Shown: positions 34,176 to 45,971 of the stretch, one piece after another
How positions within the stretch are numbered: the stretch's first letter is position 1
How the letters are laid out: each line of letters starts with the position of its first letter
NCBI GenBank assembly: GCA_029945375.1
Contig: CM057058.1
Coordinates: 1,116,001-1,180,000, forward strand
Length of the DNA: 64,000 nucleotides
Reading direction: 5' to 3'
From: Agaricus subrufescens
Taxonomy: Eukaryota > Basidiomycota > Agaricomycetes > Agaricales > Agaricaceae
Position numbers and translations under genes: made by a program
The notes under the pieces: generated by a model
What the model was told of the DNA's origin: nothing
Databases searched by the model: none
The model's input: only the letters and a program-made list of their open reading frames with translations

Positions 34176-34888
34176 TTATTTTCTTGTTGCCAGAAGCTGA
34201 CCGCCTCTTTGATACGCTTGACAAACTGATACTGTTGCAGGCGCAACACCTAAACAATCATCCTTCAGATCCTTCAAACGAGAAAAGAGGAAACCGACCT
34301 CTATTTCCTCCATCAACAATTGACAGTTACGGTTGAGAGCTTCTAAACTTGTCAACATGCTTTTGAAGTGTATATCATGCTGAAAGCCCTTGTTATGAAA
34401 TCCAGTACAGAATATTAGCCAAGAAACACACATACATCCGCAAATCGGTTGACATTGGCAAGGAAACCTATAGAAGCATCACTTTTCATCCTCACACTCT
34501 CAATTCCAACTATCATGCAACATAATGCGATGATGGTCCGTTGTTTGTGACCACCTTTCTGTTCACTGATTCAGAGCGACACATGTTATGAAAGGGGTGA
34601 TACATACTTTGATGTCTAAGATATCCCGAAAAACAGCCAACGCCACACTTCTGCTGGTAAAGTAATTCATCAATAATTTGTCGTTTATCTGGGAAGTGGA
34701 TGAGTGTCAATCGCTAGCCAAATTGGTGTACCAACATCCAAACATCCCCCAATGTCACTCAGGACTTCTGAGAGTGGCAAACCATCAGAATTCAATTGTA
34801 TAAACTCCGCAGGAACATCAACTCCGCGGGTTTCGTTCCCGAGAAGAGAAGGATGGGAAGATTCGAGATAGTCAATTGCATTGTCCAT
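34176..34888 (-). CDS. Hypothetical cargo protein, paralogue 1
   Basis: The start at 34888 opens with MDNAIDYLESSHPSLLGN, nearly the same as the gene at 35918. A second exon (about 34600-34685) reads DKRQIIDELLYQQ. A later exon ends at 34176 with LLMEEIEVGF and YQRGGQLLATRK. The exon borders between 34430 and 34600 are not resolved. The protein looks helical; no domain is recognised. It shares the strand with the Ras-like gene and the other paralogue. Confidence 0.5.
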
Positions 34889-35289
34889 AGTTAAAATATA
34901 TGAATATCTATAGATTTAAACCCACTTATATATAAGCAGCACATCGAATCGCGAACAGATGAAAAAAACGGAGTGGTGTGATTCATCCCGGTGACTGAAC
35001 TAGTCTACAGTCGGCCCGTAGTCATGAGGTGAATACGTTACAACGGTAACATAGACTCTCCCCTGAAATAAAATTTTTTTTCTAAACGCAACAGACCGAA
35101 GCAGGGTCAGAGATGTGAACACACCCTCAGGGTGAATGGTTAGCCACTTCCACTTCTGCATTCTCTGGAGGGCCGAGTTCCATAAGAAGACTAAGGTTCG
35201 TTTGTTTAACACAGTGGAATATCAAGTTCCTCCGTTGACACAGCATCTAGGAATTACAACTTGTCAGACCGCATGTCATTCAGCAGGAA

Positions 35290-35918
35290 AACAGTGTCTT
35301 CACATCTAACTGTTGCAGTTCGGAGTGAAGATAATTAAGGTCTTCTTCCCAGGAATGAAGGAGGTGACGAATGCGATATTCGCACTAAGAAAAAAGGGTA
35401 AAAATAAAACACACATTGGCCAAGTAAAGACTCACTCTCGTAAATTCTGCTGCTCCGGCTAGAATAGCGTCGATCTCAGCTCCAAGCTCAGTGCTGATAT
35501 TTTCTCAGTTGAGAAATTTGAGAGTGTTAAGACTTTCATCGATCAAGAAATTCTGTTCATTAAGTCCCTCCTAGCTCAAAGAAATGAAGGGAGCGCTACA
35601 AATGTCAAGTCCAGTACTTACTTCTGTCCTGTGTACCAAACACGCTATATCCCAAACTGTACTCAAAGCAGCCTCACGACGGGTCACCATTGAGCCATCA
35701 CACTAAGAATTCAACAGATCAACATTTAGCTATCAAGTTGGTTGAAGGATGATACGTACCTTTCCATAGCTTATCAAACCTCCTATGACGGCCCGGAGTG
35801 GGTGACTGTTAAAATATTCATCCCTGAGTACGATTTCATCTATAGGCTCAGCATCAAGCATGTCGTTTCCCAGCAGAGAAGGATGAGAGGACTCAAGGTA
35901 ACTGAGAGCATCGTCCAT
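35290..35918 (-). CDS. Hypothetical cargo protein, paralogue 2
   Basis: It starts at 35918 with MDDALSYLESSHPSLLGN. The donor after ISYGK (GTACGT) joins to CDGSMVTRREAALSTVWDIA (exon about 35640-35703), then to an exon beginning NFLIDESLNTLKF (about 35440-35550). An in-frame TGA occurs in that last stretch unless another intron removes it, so the gene may be damaged. It is a tandem duplicate of the gene at 34888. The function is unknown. Confidence 0.45.
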
Positions 35919-35945
35919 TGATAAGAGTACATAACAAAGAAAATT

Positions 35946-37219
35946 TCACCTATTCATATAGATGTATTCGACCACACGTTCCCACATGCCTGACCCGGCA
36001 GTCACAAAATCTTGAGAACGGAACCCAATTGAATTCGGGCTGTTAATAAAGAATCCTAAAGTCGACGCACTAAAAATGTGACAACTGACCCCATCCAAAC
36101 AATCCTGTAGCCACAGGAGATAGATGATCAGATTTTCTCCCGAAAAATTCGGGGCAGGTTGTGTCGGGAGTAATATTCGGACGTATTTTGTTGCCGCTGT
36201 CAATGACAACAAGTAGCACCGGCCCTGCGACCCACAGAAGAAGGATTTGATTCACGTAACAATAAAAGTGATATGTTAAACGAAGAAGCCACCAAAGGAA
36301 GTACGTAAGATCTTACTCCTACCCAAAAGGATATCCGATTTGTAGTGATATTCTTCTAGAAATTTGCTGTAGCGCACTTTAATTGAAAGCGCGTGCGCTT
36401 GAACAGTGAGCAAGCCAGCCGTTGATAGTTGTTCCTCTGGCTGCTGCAGTGAAGTCTCGATCCTGACCAGGCGTTCTAAGATGCTGAGGTGCATCCCAAG
36501 CCGAATGATTTGCGGAAGACGGGCGTGAAAGTCGAGCTCGTGATGTAGCAACTCGACAACCACCTCACGTACCTCATCACGGAAAATGGGGGTCTGACGT
36601 GAAGCATATCCTGTCTTATGTCTGGCTCGAACCAGAATGTGGGTTACCCTGCAAACTGAAAGTGAGCGAATTTACATGTATATCAGGAGCCAACATACTG
36701 TTCTACAACACCCTCTATGTAGACACCCAATTCGATTATGTCGCTTATTCTTTTCTTCACATCCTCCATAAAATCCACCAGAAGAGCACAAACTTGGCTT
36801 TTGAATGGTGTGGAGACATCATTCATAGCAACAGCAATCTCGGAGGCGAAATATCCCATTTCCCTCAGTCCTGAGAGGAGGGTTGCAGTATCAAATCTCA
36901 TATATGGGATATCTTCAGGTAGATGGTCGGTAGCACTTATGGAAGATGCTTCGATAGGAGAATCAAAATCAGAGTCAGTGGGAAGAGAGAAACTTGCATG
37001 ATCCAGAAAAGAACTGCCGTCTGATGTAGAGTTACAATTGATAGGGCGAGGGAGCGAATCTTCACTGGAACCACGATGATGAGGAGCTCGAGTCAAGATG
37101 GGGGAAGAATTGGTTGACAATGGAACGCCCACTTGAAGACTTGTTAAAGTCTGAGGAGCTTCTGACACAGAATCTATTTCAATAGCGCCGCTGCTTCCGG
37201 TAATTTGTCTGGACGCCAT
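35946..37219 (-). CDS. Hypothetical cargo protein with helical core
   Basis: Likely start is ATG 37219 (MASRQITGSSGAIEIDS). Exon 1 is Ser-rich, then helical (GLREMGYFASEIAVAMNDV, DFMEDVKKRISDIIELG). A splice after VVEQ joins to THILVRARHK and runs through LHHELDFHARLPQIIRLGM and QQPEEQLSTAG. The last exon has a hydrophobic stretch (NLIIYLLWLQ) and ends WERVVEYIYMNR. Exon ends near 36310 and 36190 are inferred. Unknown family; possible membrane association. Confidence 0.5.
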
Positions 37220-38386
37220 TTCAGTAAATAAGGAGGATCTCGCTAGGTCAAGCCTCGACTGCGCAAAATTTGAGCATTTGTCAGATTGTGTGAGACATAC
37301 TTTGAGGTTACTTACCATGAGAGTCGCCTCCGAGTGAAAAGACGAAGGTATGATAGGAGTGTGTACCAAAGGCGATTGGGGACCGTTCTTTGCAATGTTT
37401 AGACGGTGAAATGTTTTCAAGACGACACTTATACCTCTGAAACAATTCCACTCTGAGTCCAGAGCGTAAATCCGCCGCCCGAAGTAAACTGGAAGCCTTC
37501 AGACTGAACTGATTTGTGGAAAAATAAGGAGAAATCGGGTCAGCGAAACCAAATAAACATACAAAAGGCGCTGGGTATTTCCAACGGTGTGGCCAAGATT
37601 TGCGAATGATGCTCCAGTGACATAGACGTATCGAAGCAGAGGTAAATAGAATCGATAGAAAGAAAGTGTCAGTCAGTCTTCTAGTAGTGTCACATATCTG
37701 AGCTCGGCCACTAACCGGCTGATTCATTCCTCTTTTCGCCCCTCCGGTTTTTGCAGTAAAGTCCTAGTGATACCGAGGCAGACATTTGAACGACCCTTAT
37801 CGGATGGGTGGGACTTAGTCAGTTGGAGGGTCGCCATAAAAATTTGCTATAGAAAATTTTGCACTGCACACACAGATTACAAACTAGACCAAGAGGGGAA
37901 ACACAGCACGTCCTCGTGGGTCTGGGGTCTGGAAATTGCAACAACCGACAGCTAAAAAGGCCGACGTCCTTAAGAAGAGAGGCATCGAATCTGTGAGAGT
38001 CGGCGGTTGAGTCAGCGCATCGATTGAAGGTCCAAGAGACCATTCAATGTAACGTTTTAGAAGGCCAAATGGCCATTCCTAAACTTTCAAAGAGTGGAGG
38101 CCAACGTGGCCATCCATGAGTCCATCCTCAGCTTTCAACATGGAGGTAGTGGTTGATCGCATGCATATTTGGTAAATCGCACTCATATGGTCACAAGTGA
38201 CGATGTGTCACTATCACATGATTCGAATCGGCAAAGGCTATCATCTAAGATCTTTTATTTTCTAATGTTGGCCCTGCAACCAGACCCTGCGCAGGGTGCA
38301 ACATAAATTTAGCATCGGTGAACCTGGTAGTATGTTATATATATATATATATATAGATTCATCCAAGATTTGTCCGTTATAGTAGT
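37220..38386. repeat. Gene-free stretch with palindromes and (TA)n
   Basis: GGCC/GGTC palindromes lie at 38022-38048, 38058-38083 and 38093-38115. They are of the same family as at 33.9 kb; the first keeps its stem with GGTC/GACC. A (TA)10 microsatellite is at 38336-38355. The ORF at 37308-37727 on the minus strand is not supported by any motif. Confidence 0.6.
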
Positions 38387-38725
38387 TTATCCACCACGAT
38401 GCGCCTTCCTTCCCCTGTAAGTGACATACGATGCCCGCTTCACCCAACGAGGACCTTTGTCACAAATGTAACATACGTATACTTCGTTATCAATAACTTG
38501 CTGAGCATCACTAGCCTCTTCAACCACCGACCAAGAAACTCCCCTCTCACCCTCATTGATCCAAATTTGACGTTTTGTGCATTGTGAATTATTCACGGTG
38601 TCACAAATGTAGAGTGCCTTCAATGGGACTGGAATGCCTCTAGGAATTTTCGGTGGCTCTGAAATTGAGCCCGTTTGTTGATCGTAGAACCAGGTTTGCG
38701 GTGGTTTACCACCATACAACGACAT
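38387..38725 (-). CDS. Hypothetical protein, 112 aa
   Basis: The ORF starts MSLYGGKPPQTWFYDQ. It holds two CDxxx/CDKG-type Cys clusters (ALYICDTVNNSQC and VCYICDKGPRW). No family is recognised. It overlaps the 3' end of the next upstream gene on the same strand, so it could be its terminal exon after an unseen splice. Confidence 0.35.
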   Translation of the reverse strand: MSLYGGKPPQTWFYDQQTGSISEPPKIPRGIPVPLKALYICDTVNNSQCTKRQIWINEGERGVSWSVVEEASDAQQVIDNEVYVCYICDKGPRWVKRASYVTYRGRKAHRGG

Positions 38726-39346
38726 TTGTCGGGGGCGACGATAAGGTGATTTGCCAGGTCTCTAAAAGTGATATTGTCACGATCAAATTGAGGCAACAGA
38801 GCGAAAAGATCACTGACAATCTTTACATCGAATGGAATCAGGCCTACGTCCGGCTTACCATGCATCAGACGATTCTGTCATCGGAGGTTACTTATTCTAC
38901 TCAAAGGGGGAGGGATCATGCATACCTGAATGGGTTCCTCTTCATTGTCAGTTTCCGTGATGGTACTCATGTCCGATAGAGATCTCTCAAGACTATTTTG
39001 TGAGAGGTATGTGCTCAAGGGTCTCTGCCCTTGGCCTGTTCCTAAATTTCGTGATGGCAAAGTGACGTCACGCACGTTGACAGAGAAGTGAACTTTCTCG
39101 CGCGGGGGATTACGCTAATAAAAGGTCAGTAAGTGGTAAAGGCAGCATATGGACACATACTGTTCTCGTGTGCCAGCGGACAGAGTTGTTGCTGCTGAGA
39201 TGTATGTCTGTTTCGAGGAGACGAAGAGAGGATGAGGATGGATGATGGATCTCAGTTGATTTGGGCTGATCTGGGTCTGAGGATCGTTCAGTGATTAGGA
39301 AGAAATACTCCCCTCCCCTCTCAAAGTCAGTGGGTGTTGACTCCAT
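38700..39346 (-). CDS. Hypothetical cargo protein, several exons
   Basis: It starts at ATG 39346 (MESTPTDFERGGEYFF). The exon ends RWHTRT before GTATGT. The second exon (about 38934-39116) reads RNPPREKVHFSVNVRD through ETDNEEEPIQ. A short exon NRLMHG follows. The 3' end is ambiguous: splicing at GTAAGCC gives a hydrophobic tail (LCCLNLIVTISLL), while reading through gives FDRDNITFRDLANHL. No domain recognised. Confidence 0.4.
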
Positions 39347-39684
39347 GCTATGGGACTGAGGTGGAAGACACGAAGAGCGAAGAGGCAACCTTAAATTCTG
39401 AGGACTAGCACGAAACAAATCAATCTAAGATGGAAACAAATCGCGCGGAAATCTATAAAAATGACACTCGTTGTTTGCCGTGAAAATTTAGGACGATATT
39501 CCCGGAATCTGTGTCAGTGGTGCAAGCGATGTCAACAGTGATCCTGACCTAAAAAATTGACAACCCACTGGAGGCCTTTCACGTAATAGAACGAGAGCAG
39601 TAGCTCCGGCCAGATCGTGATCGATTCAGACAATTTTGTGTTTGTGCACTGAAAATAATCGAGTTCAATCAAATTTTCAAATAA

Positions 39685-40790
39685 CTATTTGATGGGTTCA
39701 ACATGAAGGCCAAGGCCATACAGACATGTCGTGTTCGAGCCCCAATTACTTAAGACCTCTAAAACAACGACATCGACCGGTTGAAATAACATAGACAAGA
39801 GGGAAGACGATACGTTAAAATATTGACGAGTTTGGGACAAAGTCTGATCGTAGGTTCCATTTATGAGCAATATGAAACGGTTATTGTGTTTCATATCAGA
39901 TGGGGGACTGGAGGATTTGAGAAAATTGGAGGCAGGTTTCCATACAGTGCCCTGGGGAATTGAAGCAGCATTGGGGTACATGCCCCACAGGGTAAATGAT
40001 TTCGGTGCCTTGGAAGCTGCAAGCGAAGAGAGGGTGCGACGATGAGCATGGAAAATGCTCAAAGAAGTAATGTGGCTCTTCTCGGAGAGGCAAGCCGCGA
40101 ATTGCCCCCTCGACCCAAGAAATTCCCAACAGTATGAAGTAGGGGCACCATTGAGTACATGGGAGGGAGGAACGAAAGCTCCCTTTGGACGCCAAACATA
40201 TTGAAGCAACCCACTCTGTTTGGCTTCATAAGTCGGGGAGGTGAGTGCCTTTACGTGTCGGGCACCATCTGCCCACAGGGCTACATTTCTTGGATGTGCC
40301 CCTTCAACTAAGGTAGAGAGGCTTTGGACATGGGCTTCAGCAGCTTCAAGACGCGAAGAGAGTGTGTTGAGGTGAGATTTTGGAAGAGGCTCCAACGTGC
40401 GATCAACGAAGTCGAGTTGTGATTCTAAATTATGGAGGTGTTGGTCCAATTGTTCCAGAGAATGCGTTAACGATCCCACGGCGCAAAGTTGAGCACTCTG
40501 ATTCGTGAACACGTATTGATCAACAAAGGAGGGAGGTACAAGGCCGAGGTCAGTGATAATATGAAACATCACGGCAACGGTGGTGATGAACATAGCCAAG
40601 GACCAGAGGAGTAGGCTGAGGCGAGTGAGGTGGGAGACTCCACGCCAAACCTGCAAATGCGAGGTCAATCATGATCTGATTAAAATAACAGGCTTGTTCT
40701 ACCATACCAAAGAGTCGGGCTCTGGAGCAGGACGTGGTTCCCTGGTGGCCTCGTTCGAGGGAAAGAAAAGTTCAGTAGAGCGTGTTTGAC
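39685..40790 (-). CDS. SUN-domain protein (Sad1/UNC-84 type)
   Basis: The main exon 39685-40650 is open, with an in-phase splice to an upstream exon ending at 40708 (RPAPEPDSL). The 5' start is unresolved, because no in-frame ATG lies between the upstream stop and that exon. One membrane helix (SLLLWSLAMFITTVAVMF) is followed by a helical coiled segment (LEQLDQHLHNLESQLDFVD). A C-terminal SUN domain follows: NVALWADGARHV, CWEFLGSRGQ, APKSFTLWGMYP, and VVLEVLSNWGSNTTCLYGL. SUN proteins sit in the inner nuclear membrane and form LINC bridges. Here the gene is transposon cargo; host SUN genes are normally elsewhere. Confidence 0.8.
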
Positions 40791-41354
40791 GGGAGACATT
40801 AGGCAAGAATCAAGAGATCCTTGGGAACCATACCAAGTAGACTAGTTTTTAAAGACTCCGGTACCAACAACCCTTGAAGATATCAAAGATATTCCGGCCG
40901 ATTTGCGAAGTCAGAACATCAAGAAGGGCCGTCGGGTGATCTCCGTCGCTATGCATGCTACAGACCAGAAGTCTCAAAGCAAAGGATGTAGGACCTGAGG
41001 TCAAGTGAGGTCAGGTTGACGCTCATTTGAATAATAATTAAGAAGGACAGAGTGTGTCTCTTCCCATAAATCCTCAGGATGGGTCATCTGGAAGGGGAGG
41101 TAAGAGTTAGAAGGGGAAGGTATGCGTTGTGACATGTGTGACCTGTGGGTGTCCCTGTCGTCGGGCCTTGGAAAACAGAATTTAAATCATGACAGCCGAT
41201 ATGCATGTACCCTGGCAGACCCTGGCAAACCCTGGCAGACCCACTACAAGTGCGTGGACACGATCTGGTAACCTCCTTTTGGATAGATTTGAATTGATTG
41301 CACAAATTTGGATTGATTGCAGGAAGTCATTGGGATATTCAAATTACTCATCGC
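40791..41354. other. Intergenic, divergent promoters
   Basis: This lies between the minus-strand cargo block and the plus-strand block. Nothing recognisable is seen, except a CCCTGGCAGACCCTGGCAAA triplet-like repeat near 41210-41240. Confidence 0.4.
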
Positions 41355-42792
41355 ATGTCGACCTCCTACACTATGCTTCGCTACTCACTCGAGAAAGAGC
41401 TCACATTGGATGGCCGGGTACACGCACTTGCGTTTTCCCCCAGTGGTCAGTACTTAGCGGTTGCGTTAAATGATCGAGTCTGTGTTTGGGAGACCACGAC
41501 TTGGGCTCTTGACTTGCGTTTTTATCGAGACTCCGTCCGAATACTATCCGTGGCCTGGAACGTCAACAATCAGCTTTTCTTTGGCTGTGATAGAGGCTTT
41601 CTAACCATGGTCTCTTGGGAGCAAACGGTTTGTGGATGGACTATCATCCTACATGGTACTTATGGCCGTCCATTGCAGGAATATCATTCTCAAGGGTTTC
41701 GCGCCTCTGAAATGGAAATTCGTTTCATAGCAACAAGTACCGATACTCGCTATCTTGCATTAGGAGGTGGTGGTGAAGTAACAATCTGGGAAATGGGTAA
41801 GTGTATCATTCACAAACGCAGTCCGAAATTCAAAGCTGTCTCTCAGTTGGCGACGAAAACTCTAGACCAAAATGGGTGTTTGTCAGAAAGTTGGATGATC
41901 CTCAAGACCACTACGACAAAACAAACGTGAACGTCACTGGGATCGCTTGGGCCAACAAATCGTCACTTGCCTTGGTTGTCTCCTACGAAAGACAGGATGT
42001 TGTGTAAGTTGTTCCAACTTGATCTGATCTTTGGACCTCATGGCTTCCTGTAGAACATGGGATGTCAAAACGGGCCTTATTCTTTTTATGGCTGGACAAA
42101 TTCCGCAGCAGGGCTCAGTCGGTCCTCGTATCGACGCACCACAGATCATTATCGACAGTGGCCCATATTTCGCAATTCCGTCTGGGGGTGAAATACGCGT
42201 GTATGATCGGCAGAGTGGGAGAGTTTATAGGTGCCTCTATCCCCCTGCAGTTATCCCTCACCAGTCACCAATTATATGGGCACACGAGGGATCATGTATC
42301 ATCGCTGCGCTCGAGTCTGAAATAGTTCTCTTGCATATTGAGAAGCGACGAAAGACAGTGTTGAATATCGAAGGTGGGCACCTGAACTCTCTAGCAATTT
42401 CTTTTCTCATTATAATTTGCAGAGTGTTGCCATATCACCCAGAATGTTACCAATATAGCCGTGAGTTATATCTCATAACTGTTACTTCTGCAAAGCCTCA
42501 ACCCTTCCAACTCGGATCACTTCAGTGGAATAAAAGCTTAGGTGATCAGGATAATTTTTTTTATCGGATAGCCCTGGTTACGAATCGTAACAATCTCAAT
42601 ATTGTACGTGCTGACGGTGCGTACAAGCTTGCTGTTTCCTCTGAAGCATTGAAGTTTGACCTTACCCTCATAGCACCTTTACCCAGGGAGCGTAAACCAA
42701 AATACCACTTATGCCTTTCCTTCAAGCTTAATTGTGGGCTTGCTTTTCTTCTTGTCACGGCGCTGTATCTATACATTCGCATCTTTATATAG
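41355..42792 (+). CDS. WD40-repeat protein with C-terminal membrane helix
   Basis: It starts at ATG 41355 (MSTSYTMLRYS). Exon 1 is 41355-41796 and exon 2 is 41847-42003; exon 3 starts at 42054. Two further 45-50 bp introns probably lie near 42374-42421 and 42463-42498. WD-like blades are visible: VHALAFSPSGQYLAVALNDRV, CVWETTTW, YLALGGGGEVTIWEM, VTGIAWANKSSLALVVS, VTWDVKTG, GEIRVYDRQSG. The last about 20 residues (LAFLLVTALYLYIRIFI) form a membrane segment. The protein is probably a tail-anchored beta-propeller facing the cytosol. Partner unknown. Confidence 0.72.
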
Positions 42793-43103
42793 CTTATACT
42801 AGCTGTTCAATTAGCACGTACTCCGCGACATACCTATCCAATTCTCTCTCTTTTGTCGTAGAGCCAATGATATCGCACGTGCACACTTAGCTCCAGCTTA
42901 GCTCCCACTGGTGGAGGGCCAGCTTGGTTAATGATCGCATCTTAGTTTTCCATATGAGGTAGGCCGCTTACACCTACACAAGTCACGTAAGGTGTGACGA
43001 CTAGTCATCACTTTTTCTTCCTGGAAGTGCATCTCTGAAGGTAAGTGCATGCAAGCGCGTGTCGTAAATTAATCAACATGGTCAATGAAATTATGAATGA
43101 TAG
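42793..43103. other. Intergenic
   Basis: Nothing recognisable. Confidence 0.4.
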
Positions 43104-45338
43104 ATGACTATGGATGAACGACCACGCGATTGTCATGGAGGCACCGTGTATCAACCGTTTGCCCGCCCAGGAGATGGTGAGCCCTCTTCACCTGTTTTGT
43201 TCCATTCGAAAACATACTCACAGTAAATCTTAACGCTAGGGACTATACGAGTCTCTGACGCACTACTCATTAGTGAACTAGACTCCACATACCTGTCCGC
43301 TGACAACAAAAATCATCACTCGTGCAAGGGTGAAAGGCTCGTCATCAGTACTCCTAATGCTGACTACCTGCCATACGTTAACCTTGGAACACAAGTAATC
43401 TCTATGTGTGTCGACGGAAGATGGGGGGCGGAAGACTGGGCTCAATGGCCACAATGGTATTTCGATGGTCAAGAACATTTCCCCTATGTCCTCCGAAAAC
43501 CTGCTGGGAAGGACCTCAAATTGCATCCTCTTCGTTGTTTATGGTACAACATATCTGAATCCGATTTTCGCTTGGACCCAGGATCGAAGTCATTCGGCTT
43601 GCTAATACCCCAAATTGCGGAGGAGTTGCACGATATTCGCGTGAATCTGATGAAAGAGGTTGAAGCTTGCGTTTGCAGCAATGGTTCAGACTATCAGGAT
43701 CTCCACAACTGTGCCACGAAAATGCGTCATTGTATATCTACCCTTTGTTTTACGCCTCAACCCTTCACTGGTGTCCATCTCACGACCGTCGCTGCTCAGT
43801 GATACTGTCTGGAGTTACGAGCAATGTTGGATAGGATCGCGATCCGTAGGAAAAGCCTGTCTTCTTCCGACTCACAGTCCACCTCTTCGTCAGGCGGATC
43901 CCTTGCTGTTGATAATACTCGTCTCGGTTGCATAACCGACCGAGTCTCCGTTCTCTGCGAGCTGCATGAGAAAGGAATCCCGGTTTGGTATGTACGCCCG
44001 TCGTCGGAAGTACCCCTCAGCACGACTATCGTGATGCAGTCGCCTGTGATTCGACCTATTCATCGTGGAATTGAGACGAAACGTTGGCCTGGTGCGCTGA
44101 TATTCTATCAAGGGCCCCTCTCACGGCAGATCCATGCTGGTATTGAGCAATGGAAACCCGGTAACCTTCAACTCAATTTGCTTGGTCGAGGTTCCGAGAC
44201 AGAGTCAACAGCCTCGGAGGTTCAACGTCAGAACGCAAACAAAAGATCAGATTCCTCTAAGCCATGTGAGCAGTTCTCTACTTGTTTTCCAGGTCAGAAT
44301 CTGAGCGTTATCATAGATTCAAAAGAAAAAGCTATTGCGCGAATGCAGCTCAAAAAACCTAATATATCAGTGAATCTTGATCTATTCAAGGACCTCGACA
44401 CACCTAATCTCCCGAAGCTCATTGAATCTTGGAAAAAGGCACTCACAGAAGTCAAGGTCGACATCATGCGTGTGGTCGACCACCCTGACGTCAAGCTCTT
44501 TCGAGGATTTGCCTTCCCACCTCATAATATATTTTCTGGAGACGACAAACAGAGGAACTTGGAACACATGCTCGGTTGGTTAATTGTTCGGCCCTCTTGG
44601 ATGAGCAGCTTCGGTGACTCTTCGCATCCGGCACCCCTCCCTAATGCCCAGCAATGGCGTACCTATCTCCGTGGAGTAGCCTTAGATCTCGAACTTCTCC
44701 AGCTGGATAATCGTTACCAAGCTTCGGAAGCTCCTGCAGTGGACGCCACTCGTTCGACCTGTCGGGGTGGCAAGCTAAAGGCGGCAGCTAAAGCAATTTT
44801 TGTTCAAGTCCTGCCAAGAAAAGAGGACGTACAGGTGCTTATGTGGAATGATCAGATTGTCTGGCGCCGTGTGGGTGGACCCGATTTCTCTGCTGTAGGC
44901 CGTCGGCAACTTATCTGGGATACTGAAGAACACAGTTTTCGCGCCGAGCTGACGACCCTCGACCACCTTATAATGAGGTCGATGTGGGATACTGATGAAG
45001 GGAGCAAGATTCGATCTCAAAAAATAGGTGACATGTGGCCTGATGGCGGTGTTGCAAGTCTGTCACTACCGAGCGAGTCGACCGGGGTTGCTGCCGAAGA
45101 TTGGCTCAAAAGATGTGTGTACGTGGAAGCATTTCAAAGCATTGTTGCTGATTGGCCTGGGCATATACCCCGACTACTGGCTCAGCTGCCATTTTCCTCA
45201 ACTGTGAACGGGCAAAAACATTGGGACCAGCCAATGATGGAGAAAGTTGAAGGGCTTGCTGCTAGCCATTATTGTCAAGCATTCTTTGATCATTTCGGTA
45301 GAGCTCCTTCTCTTCTGCGTATATTCCCAGTCAGTTAG
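43104..45338 (+). CDS. Large hypothetical cargo protein
   Basis: Exon 1 is 43104-43176 (MTMDERPRDCHGG). Exon 2 opens at 43240 and stays in one frame to 45338, except for a TGA at 43800-43802. A 51 bp intron between CCCTTCACTG and CAATGTTGGA would remove the TGA without a frameshift, but its acceptor (GAG) is weak. The first part contains VISMCVDGRWGAEDWAQWP. After the TGA comes AIRRKSLSSSDSQSTSSSGG, IPVWYVRPSS, NLEHMLGWLIVRPSWM and EDVQVLMWNDQIVWRRVGG. Total about 725 aa. I do not recognise a named domain; such long unknown proteins are common in Agaricomycetes. Confidence 0.6.
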
Positions 45339-45420
45339 ATCATTTGTTTGTAGTTGTTGCTATCATGCTCCGTCTTGTTACTCATGTCACAGTAACCCAA
45401 TAAATCTCGTGTTCATCCTT

Positions 45421-45764
45421 CTACCATCAGCGATGCAAGCAAACCGATCCTCTTTAGATTGCTATGCCATCCAGGCGTATCAAAACACGAAACGTCGAAG
45501 CTTTCTTAGCCGACATTTCATTATGCATCTTGTTTTTTCAACAGTTGCGCTATCCTTCGACAGGGTCCCACCAGCAGCTCGCGTTTATCCTTCTACCATC
45601 AGCGATGCAAGTAAACAGATCCTCTTTAGATTGCTATGCCATCCAGGCGTATCAAAACACGAAACGTCGAAGCTTTCTTAGCCGACATCTCATTACGCAT
45701 CGTGTTTTTTCAACAGTTGCGCTATCCTTCGACAGGGTCCCACCGGCAGAAATTTTTTCAACAA
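45421..45764 (+). repeat. Tandem duplication, 172 bp period
   Basis: Two nearly identical 172 bp units (CTACCATCAGCGATGCAAG start at 45421 and at 45593) differ by a few bases. The ORFs over it just repeat the same peptide and are not thought to be genes. Confidence 0.85.
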
Positions 45765-45971
45765 TTGTTCAGGCATGCTTCTTCGACCCTTGACTGGACG
45801 CAGGAATTTGAACCCCCTATACTCGCGTTTAGTTCCGACGAATCTGCTGACTTTTCATCAACCCACTTCCACATTGTCGAAAACCTGGAGATTTTCTTCA
45901 ATTGACGTGGGTATAAGGATATCTCGACTCTATTATACGAACCTAACTCGCCGTACAGGTCAAATTCAGCC

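Noticed and set aside
45463..45905. Overlapping ORFs repeating the peptide IKTRNVEAFLADI
   Set aside because: They arise from the 172 bp tandem duplication and have no splice or domain support.
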